From: Bifidobacteriaceae bacterium
GTDB taxonomy: Bacteria; Actinomycetota; Actinomycetes; Actinomycetales; WQXJ01
Direction of reading: 5' to 3'
DNA length: 10,056 nucleotides
Assembly: GCA_031266115.1 (NCBI GenBank)
Contig: JAISBQ010000129.1
Span: 1-10,056 of the forward strand
In this document: positions 1-5,171 of the stretch, one piece after another
Layout of the letters: every line of letters starts with the position of its first letter
Position numbering within the stretch: the stretch's first letter is position 1
Program-made: the position numbers and the translations under genes
The notes under the pieces: generated by a model
The model's database searches: none
What the model was told of the DNA's origin: nothing
The model's input: the letters and a program-made list of their open reading frames with translations, nothing else

Positions 1-1
1 C

Positions 2-1147
2 AACTACATGCGTAACTCGGTCAAGGCCGTGGTGGATGCCTACAACGGCACGGTGACACTGTACGCGTGGGATATGTCCGATCCCCTGCTTCAGGCATGG
101 TCTTCCGTGTACGGGAACACGTTGACGCCGATCTCAGAGATCTCTGCCGATCTCATGAGCCACCTGCGTTATCCCGAATCGTTGTTCAAGATGCAGCGCT
201 CGCTGCTCGCGACGTACCACGTCCAGGACGCGACAGCCTTTTATTCGGGTCAGGGCTTCTGGCGCACCCCATCGGATCCCACCAAGGCCGACAACGTGCA
301 GCCGCCCTACTATCTGACGCTCAAGATGCCGAGCCAAGATGACGCGACCTTCTCGCTGACCTCGACGTACATCCCGATCGGCACCGGCGCCCACGCCCGC
401 AACATCCTGACGGGTTTCCTCGCGGTCAACTCCGAGACAGGCTCCACCGCGGGCACCGTCAGCCCAGATTATGGCAAGCTGCGGCTCCTTCAACTTCCGC
501 AAAGCGCCACGGTTTCTGGACCTGGCCAGGTCCAGAACTTGTTCAACTCCAATGCCACGGTCCAAGAGACGCTGCGCTTGTTGCGCGATGGTGGCTCACA
601 GGTCATCAACGGCAACCTGTTGACGTTGCCCGTGGGAGGTGGGCTGCTGTATGTGCAGCCGGTCTACGTCCAATCAGCGACGGGAACGCAGTTCCCGTCC
701 CTGCAGAAGGTCTTGGTCTCGTTCGGAGACAAGGTGGGATTCGCCGACACACTGAACGAGGCACTCGACCAGGTCTTCTCCGGAGACTCCGGCGCCGTCG
801 CCGGCGACGCCGAGCGACCGGAGGGGAGTGGGGAAGTGCCGAGCCTCGACGGCGAACCGCCTGCCGGCGAGCCGGCGAGTCCGCCGGCATCGTCCGAGCC
901 ATCTCCGGGAGCCTCGCCGTCCGAATCTCCGGTCCCACCCGCTGAGTCCACGGAGCCGGCCGAACCGGCGACCCCGCCAGGTGGCCAGGTGACGCTGGAT
1001 GAGGCGCTGTCTCGCGCGAACCAGGCGATGGCCGATTCGCGGACTGCTCTCGCCCAGGGCAATTGGGCCGCCTACGGGCTTGCCCAGGATGCGCTGGCCG
1101 AGGCACTTCGGGACGCGACCCTCGCCCAGGAGGGTGACACGCCATAG
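2..1147 (+). CDS. UPF0182 family membrane protein, C-terminal part (5' end outside window)
   Basis: The reading frame is open from the first bases (Asn-Tyr precede the first visible Met), so the gene starts upstream and only about 381 residues are seen. The opening stretch NYMRNSVKAVVDAYNGTV, followed by TLYAWDMSDPLLQAW, RYPESLFKMQ, YYLTLKMP, FLAVNSE and YGKLRLLQLP, is characteristic of the conserved soluble domain of UPF0182 proteins. These are large actinobacterial and cyanobacterial integral membrane proteins with an N-terminal multi-helix region (not visible here) and a long domain thought to lie outside the membrane. The function of the family is unknown. Bases 782-985 encode a Pro/Glu/Ser/Ala-rich acidic linker, and 986-1144 encode a helical tail (TLDEALSRANQAMADSR) that recurs at the end of family members. 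It ends with TAG. Family call is firm; role is not known. Confidence 0.93.
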   Translation, partial: NYMRNSVKAVVDAYNGTVTLYAWDMSDPLLQAWSSVYGNTLTPISEISADLMSHLRYPESLFKMQRSLLATYHVQDATAFYSGQGFWRTPSDPTKADNVQPPYYLTLKMPSQDDATFSLTSTYIPIGTGAHARNILTGFLAVNSETGSTAGTVSPDYGKLRLLQLPQSATVSGPGQVQNLFNSNATVQETLRLLRDGGSQVINGNLLTLPVGGGLLYVQPVYVQSATGTQFPSLQKVLVSFGDKVGFADTLNEALDQVFSGDSGAVAGDAERPEGSGEVPSLDGEPPAGEPASPPASSEPSPGASPSESPVPPAESTEPAEPATPPGGQVTLDEALSRANQAMADSRTALAQGNWAAYGLAQDALAEALRDATLAQEGDTP

Positions 1148-1187
1148 CGGTGGGCGAAATTGTGGTGGGGCGTCCAGCGCGGCCCCG

Positions 1188-1193
1188 TACCAT
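1188..1193 (+). promoter_or_regulatory. Possible -10 element (TACCAT) for a leaderless hydrolase transcript
   Basis: TACCAT fits the actinobacterial TANNNT -10 pattern. Its last base lies 6 bases before the GTG chosen as the hydrolase start at 1200, so transcription would begin at or next to the start codon. There is no Shine-Dalgarno sequence at useful spacing; the G-rich run at 1161-1170 is too far away. I see no convincing -35 hexamer, so this is a weak call supported mainly by position. Confidence 0.35.
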
Positions 1194-1199
1194 GCATGG

Positions 1200-2765
1200 G
1201 TGCCCCGAAACCTTGCCCCCCGCGTCGCCCGCGCCTGGATAGGGCTGGTTTCAGCCTCTCTGGTGGTCGCCGTGTCCGCCGTTCCCGCTGCCGCAGCGCC
1301 ATCGACCGCCAATCCGCCCTCCCGCATCGCCTCGGTCGCCCCAGCGGCCCGCACCAAGGCTGTGCAGTGGTACTACGACCAAGAGGTCGAATGGGAAGAC
1401 TGCACCGAGCCCAGCCTCGAGTGCGCGACCATCAAGGCGCCGCTGAAGTGGGCCAAGCCGGGCGGGCGCAAGATCTCCATCGCGATCGCCCGCGACAAGG
1501 CCGCCAAGCAGCCGGCTCCCGCCGGCGCGATCCTCGTGAACCCCGGAGGCCCCGGCGCTTCGGGCATCGATTCGCTCACCGTCCTGTCCTCGATGTTCGG
1601 TGCGAAGGTCAAGGCGCGTTACGACATCGTCGCCTTCGATCCGCGGGGGGTCGGAGCGTCATCGGCGGTCCGCTGCACGGCCAAGACGTCCCAGATGCAC
1701 AAGCATCTGGCCGAGTGGTTCCCCAACACCCACGATGGCCGCGTTGCCGCGAAGAAGGCGGCGCGCTCGTGGGGCAACCAATGCCGCAAGCTCACCGGTC
1801 CGCTGCTCGGCCAGGTGGATACCGCCTCCGCGGCCAGAGACATGGACGTCATCAGGGCAGTTCTCGGCCAGTCCGCGCTGACCTACGTGGGATGGTCCTA
1901 CGGATCGAAGTTGGGGTCCGTCTACGCGGAGCTGTTCCCCGCGCGAGTGGGGCGCCTCGTGCTGGATGGGGCAATCAATCCGGCCGCCGATGCCGGAGCG
2001 GCGGCTGCCGCGCAGCTCAAGGGGTTTGAGAGCTCGCTGGGGGCCTGGGCGGCGGATTGCGTAGCCCAAGGGGCGTGCGCCGTCGGCGCCGCGGCTCCCG
2101 AGGTACTCACGGCCGTTCATGATCTGATCCAGCGGTGTGCCACCTCGCCGCTTCCCACCGGGACCAAGGGACGCCAGCTGACGGCGGCACTTGCCTTCAC
2201 CGGGGTACTCCTGTCGCTCTACGACGACACGTACTGGCCGTTGCTGACCCTCGGGGTGTCCAACGCGATCCATGGCAACGATGGGTCGGTACTGCTCATG
2301 CTGGCCGACGCCTACAACTCGTTCGACGGCCAGAAGTACGCCAACAACATGTTGACGGCGAACCAGGCCATCAACTGTCTCGACTATCCCTCGGCCGATG
2401 CCACGCAGGCTCAAGCCCAGGCGGCGATCGACGCCGCGATCGCCGAAGCACCAGTGCTTGGGGAATTCTGGATGGGCAACGGGATCTCCCAGTGTGCTCA
2501 TTGGCCCTACCCCTCGACCACCACCCCACGCGCCGTGAAGTCCGCCACCAAGGCACCGATCTTGGTGATCGGCACCACGGGAGACCCGGCCACTCCCTAC
2601 ACCAACGCCATTGAGTTGACCAAACAGCTTCGGACCGCCACGCTATTGACGTTCCAAGGCGAGGGCCACACGGCGTACGGCCGGGGCAACACCTGCGTGA
2701 ACGCGGTGGTTGACCGCTATCTCCTCACCGGCAAGGTGCCCCGCGAGGGCCGTGTCTGCCGCTAG
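1200..2765 (+). CDS. Secreted alpha/beta hydrolase, TAP-like serine peptidase (S33-type)
   Basis: The product is a predicted exported aminopeptidase or esterase of the tripeptidyl-aminopeptidase-like group (SlpD/SlpE/TAP), 521 residues from the GTG at 1200. That start is chosen because it places an Arg-containing n-region and a hydrophobic h-region (WIGLVSASLVVAVSAVPAAAA) at the N-terminus; cleavage is likely near residue 33. Longer starts run back into the UPF0182 gene. Visible landmarks are the oxyanion-type loop NPGGPGASG, the strand YDIVAFDPRGVGAS and the nucleophile elbow GWSYGS with Ser233. The C-terminal TAP-like segment carries the acid in GTTGDPATP (Asp462) and the base in GEGHTAYG (His490). 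All three triad residues are present, so it should be active. Cysteines in the mature part suggest disulfides. By family knowledge it would release short peptides from N-termini outside the cell, but the substrate cannot be read from sequence. It sits 52 bases after the UPF0182 gene. Confidence 0.88.
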   Translation: MPRNLAPRVARAWIGLVSASLVVAVSAVPAAAAPSTANPPSRIASVAPAARTKAVQWYYDQEVEWEDCTEPSLECATIKAPLKWAKPGGRKISIAIARDKAAKQPAPAGAILVNPGGPGASGIDSLTVLSSMFGAKVKARYDIVAFDPRGVGASSAVRCTAKTSQMHKHLAEWFPNTHDGRVAAKKAARSWGNQCRKLTGPLLGQVDTASAARDMDVIRAVLGQSALTYVGWSYGSKLGSVYAELFPARVGRLVLDGAINPAADAGAAAAAQLKGFESSLGAWAADCVAQGACAVGAAAPEVLTAVHDLIQRCATSPLPTGTKGRQLTAALAFTGVLLSLYDDTYWPLLTLGVSNAIHGNDGSVLLMLADAYNSFDGQKYANNMLTANQAINCLDYPSADATQAQAQAAIDAAIAEAPVLGEFWMGNGISQCAHWPYPSTTTPRAVKSATKAPILVIGTTGDPATPYTNAIELTKQLRTATLLTFQGEGHTAYGRGNTCVNAVVDRYLLTGKVPREGRVCR

Positions 2766-2784
2766 GTGTATCCCCAACCCTCCT

Positions 2785-2799
2785 GGGGCATCGCGCCCC
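2785..2799 (+). terminator. Small GC-rich hairpin after the hydrolase gene
   Basis: GGGGC at 2785-2789 can pair with GCCCC at 2795-2799 around a 5-base loop, 20 bases after the hydrolase stop. There is no T-run. It could help end the hydrolase transcript, but a 5-bp stem is common by chance in such GC-rich DNA. Confidence 0.25.
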
Positions 2800-2850
2800 G
2801 CGAACGCGAGCGAAAGGCGGACGCGGGAGCCGTCTCCACGCGCAGCCGGG

Positions 2851-2856
2851 GATAAT
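2851..2856 (+). promoter_or_regulatory. Candidate -10 element (GATAAT) of the sucCD promoter
   Basis: GATAAT matches five of six bases of TATAAT and is the only A/T-rich hexamer in the 139-base gap before sucC. Transcription would start near 2863, leaving a leader of about 42 bases that contains the sucC ribosome binding site. The -35 region around 2828-2833 has no recognisable TTGACA-like hexamer. Confidence 0.45.
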
Positions 2857-2886
2857 GGCGACCAGAAGCGCCCCTGACCCGCGACC

Positions 2887-2893
2887 AGAAGGA
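2887..2893 (+). promoter_or_regulatory. Ribosome binding site of sucC (AGAAGGA)
   Basis: AGAAGGA lies 11 bases before the ATG at 2905 and supports this start. The protein N-terminus there (MDLYEYQARSL) matches the usual start of SucC. Confidence 0.6.
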
Positions 2894-2904
2894 CCGATCG
2901 TCAG

Positions 2905-4071
2905 ATGGACCTCTACGAGTACCAAGCCCGTTCGCTCTATCCGAAATACGGCATACCAACCACGGACGCCGTGGTGGTGGGAAGCGTCGAAGAAGCTGTC
3001 GATGCCGCCATCAAGCTGGGACCGGGGCCGACCGTGATCAAGGCACAGGTCACCGTGGGAGGGCGCGGCAAGGCCGGGGGTGTCAGGGTGGCGCCGGACG
3101 CCGGCGCAGCACGGGTCGCCGCCGAGGCGATCATGGGGATGACCATCAAGGGGCACACCGTGCGACGCCTCATGGTGGCCCGCGCGGTGGATATTGCCGC
3201 CGAATACTATGCCTCCCTGGTGCTGGACCGGGCGAACCGGGGCTATCTGGCGTTGGTCAGCGCCCAGGGTGGCATCGACATCGAGACTCTCGCCGCGGAG
3301 CGGCGAGATGCGCTGGTCAGAGCGGAGATCGATCCGCTCGCCGGCCTCGACGCAGCGAAAGCCAACGCCCTTGTCGCCTCCGCCCACTTCGCCCCAGCCG
3401 TGGCCGGCCAGGTGGCCGAGGTCCTCGTCAAGTTGTGGGACCTGATGCGAGGTGAGGACGCCACCCTCGTCGAAGTCAACCCGTTGGCCCTAACCGGGGA
3501 CGGACGCCTGATGGCGCTCGACGCCAAGATCACGCTGGACGACAACGCGGCCTTCAGGCATCCCGGCCACGGCGAGTTTGCCGACACCGAAGACATGGGA
3601 GTCCTGGAAGCCAAGGCCAAAGCGGCCGGGCTCGGATACGTCAAACTCGACGGCCAGGTGGGGGTGATCGGGAACGGCGCCGGCCTGGTCATGGCGACTC
3701 TCGACGTGGTTGCCGGGGCCGGCGAGAAGCATGGCGGTGTGCGACCCGCCAACTTCCTCGACATCGGCGGAGGGGCGTCGGCAGAGGTCATGGCGGATGG
3801 GCTTGGCATCATCCTCGGTGACCCGCAGGTCCGGTCGGTCCTGGTCAACGTGTTCGGGGGGATCACGGCGTGCGACGAGGTGGCACGCGGCATCGTCGTG
3901 GCCGTGGGCCTCCTTGGCCCAGCGGCGGACAAGCCGATCGTGGTTCGCCTGGACGGCAACGCCGTGGATGCCGGCCGCGCGATCTTGGCCGAGGCCGATC
4001 TCCCGCAGGTCGAGATGGCCTCGGCGATGGACGATGCCGCGGACCTGGCGGCCCAGTTAGCCAGCGTCTAG
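2905..4071 (+). CDS. sucC: Succinyl-CoA synthetase (succinate-CoA ligase), beta subunit
   Basis: SucC is the nucleotide- and succinate-binding subunit of the TCA-cycle enzyme that interconverts succinyl-CoA plus NDP and phosphate with succinate, CoA and NTP. The product is 388 residues, the normal length for the family. It begins with MDLYEYQARSLYPKYGIP and continues into the ATP-grasp fold with the nucleotide loop AQVTVGGRGKAGG. VEVNPL holds Glu190 and Asn192, and DAKITLDDNA holds Asp206; these correspond to the metal-binding residues of the E. coli enzyme. The C-terminal ligase domain has GNGAGLVMATLDVV, LDIGGGASAEVM and VLVNVFGGITACDEVARGIV. The ADP or GDP preference cannot be decided by eye. 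sucD follows after 19 bases, so the two subunits are made from one message. No other TCA-cycle gene is in the window. Confidence 0.97.
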   Translation: MDLYEYQARSLYPKYGIPTTDAVVVGSVEEAVDAAIKLGPGPTVIKAQVTVGGRGKAGGVRVAPDAGAARVAAEAIMGMTIKGHTVRRLMVARAVDIAAEYYASLVLDRANRGYLALVSAQGGIDIETLAAERRDALVRAEIDPLAGLDAAKANALVASAHFAPAVAGQVAEVLVKLWDLMRGEDATLVEVNPLALTGDGRLMALDAKITLDDNAAFRHPGHGEFADTEDMGVLEAKAKAAGLGYVKLDGQVGVIGNGAGLVMATLDVVAGAGEKHGGVRPANFLDIGGGASAEVMADGLGIILGDPQVRSVLVNVFGGITACDEVARGIVVAVGLLGPAADKPIVVRLDGNAVDAGRAILAEADLPQVEMASAMDDAADLAAQLASV

Positions 4072-4075
4072 GAAC

Positions 4076-4081
4076 AGGGGA
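4076..4081 (+). promoter_or_regulatory. Ribosome binding site of sucD (AGGGGA)
   Basis: AGGGGA lies in the 19-base sucC-sucD gap, 9 bases before the ATG at 4091, and supports that start. The bases from here into the first codons of sucD are noticeably more A/T-rich than the surroundings, which would keep the initiation region unstructured. Confidence 0.55.
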
Positions 4082-4090
4082 TAAACGACA

Positions 4091-5011
4091 ATGGCGATAT
4101 TTCTCGATTCGACATCCCGCGTGATTGTCCAGGGAATGACGGGCGCGGAGGGAATTAAGCACACACGGTTGATGCTGAGCGCGGGCACTCGAATTGTCGG
4201 CGGAGTCAATCCCCGCAAGGCGGGCCAGACGGTGGATGTCGACGTGGTCCGGCCGGACGGGTCACCTGGCGCCACCCGGAGCCTTCCGGTCTTTGGCACG
4301 GTGGCCGGCGCGATGGCGGACACCGGAGCGAACGTCTCGGTGGTGTTTGTCCCGCCGGCGTACGCCCGCGGCGCGGTCATCGAGGCCATCGACGCGGCGA
4401 TGCCCCTCGTCGTGGTCATCACCGAGGGCATCCCGGTGGCTGACGCGGTGGACATGGTGGCCTATGCCAAGGCGCGCAGAACCAGGATCATCGGCCCAAA
4501 CTGCCCCGGCATCATCACGCCAGGCCAGTCCGGCGCGGGGATCACGCCGGCCAATATCACCGGGCCCGGCCCACTTGGTCTCGTGTCGAAGTCCGGAACC
4601 CTCACCTATCAGCTCATGCACGAATTGCGCGACGTGGGTTTTAGCACCTGTATCGGGATCGGGGGCGACCCGGTGGTCGGGACCACCCACATCGATGCGC
4701 TGGCGGCCTTCGAGGCCGATCCGGAAACCAGGGCGATCATCATGATCGGGGAAATCGGCGGTGATGCCGAAGAACGCGCAGCTGAGTTCATCCGCGACCA
4801 TGTCACCACACCGGTCATCGCCTACATCGCCGGATTCACCGCACCCGAGGGCAAGACCATGGGCCACGCCGGGGCCATCGTGTCCGGCTCGGCGGGAACT
4901 GCGCAGGCGAAAGCCGCGGCGCTTGGCGCCGTGGGCGTCCCCGTGGCCACCACACCTCGCCACGCCGCCGCTGTGGTCCGTGAAGTGATTGGGGCACGGG
5001 CAAAGGGCTGA
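4091..5011 (+). CDS. sucD: Succinyl-CoA synthetase (succinate-CoA ligase), alpha subunit
   Basis: SucD is the CoA-binding, phosphohistidine-bearing subunit of succinyl-CoA synthetase and works with SucC directly upstream. The product has 306 residues, typical of the family. The N-terminal Rossmann-type CoA-binding domain starts MAIFLDSTSRVIVQGMTGAEG and includes GGVNPRKAG and FVPPAYARGAVIEAI. The middle has IIGPNCPGIITPG and SKSGTLTYQ, which are standard for the family. The catalytic histidine that carries phosphate is His259 in TMGHAGAIVSGSAGT. GEIGGDAEE (residues 220-228) is the usual motif near the active site. All key residues are intact. The ATG at 4091 has a good ribosome binding site. 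No clear terminator follows the TGA at 5011. Confidence 0.97.
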   Translation: MAIFLDSTSRVIVQGMTGAEGIKHTRLMLSAGTRIVGGVNPRKAGQTVDVDVVRPDGSPGATRSLPVFGTVAGAMADTGANVSVVFVPPAYARGAVIEAIDAAMPLVVVITEGIPVADAVDMVAYAKARRTRIIGPNCPGIITPGQSGAGITPANITGPGPLGLVSKSGTLTYQLMHELRDVGFSTCIGIGGDPVVGTTHIDALAAFEADPETRAIIMIGEIGGDAEERAAEFIRDHVTTPVIAYIAGFTAPEGKTMGHAGAIVSGSAGTAQAKAAALGAVGVPVATTPRHAAAVVREVIGARAKG

Positions 5012-5116
5012 CCTGCTCTGTCCGAGGGCTCGAGGGTCAACGGCCAAGCACCCGAAGTGAGTGAAGTATGGAGGGGGAGGGCCGGAGGGAGCAGCGACCG
5101 AGCACGCCCTGTGCGG

Positions 5117-5122
5117 TAGCCT
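5117..5122 (+). promoter_or_regulatory. Candidate -10 element (TAGCCT) before the repeat-containing secreted protein
   Basis: TAGCCT fits TANNNT and lies in the 160-base gap after sucD. Transcription would start near 5129 and give a leader of about 43 bases. No clear -35 hexamer is seen 16-18 bases upstream. The rest of the gap (5012-5116) holds only a purine-rich stretch at 5068-5091 and no hairpin strong enough to call a terminator for sucCD. Confidence 0.4.
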
Positions 5123-5154
5123 GTCGGTGCACGTCGTCGCCCCCCTACCCAAGC

Positions 5155-5160
5155 AAAGGA
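5155..5160 (+). promoter_or_regulatory. Ribosome binding site (AAAGGA) that decides the secreted-protein start
   Basis: AAAGGA lies 11 bases before the ATG at 5172. Choosing that ATG rather than the in-frame one at 5061 gives a clean signal peptide directly at the N-terminus. Confidence 0.5.
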
Positions 5161-5171
5161 CTGATGTACTT

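Noticed and set aside
999..1199. Longer in-frame start for the hydrolase
   Set aside because: It would overlap the UPF0182 gene by about 150 bases, gives an Arg-rich low-complexity extension and buries the signal peptide. GTG at 1200 is better.
1659..2501. Minus-strand open frame opposite the hydrolase
   Set aside because: Shadow frame with Arg/Gly-rich sequence. The plus strand carries a complete catalytic triad.
5012..5116. Terminator, small RNA or riboswitch after sucD
   Set aside because: Only a 4-bp inverted repeat around CTCGAG and a purine-rich run are visible. Nothing forms a convincing stem or a known RNA motif.
5061..5171. In-frame ATG 37 codons before the secreted protein start
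   Set aside because: The extension precedes the signal peptide, would cover the candidate promoter, and lacks family-like sequence. ATG 5172 has a ribosome binding site.
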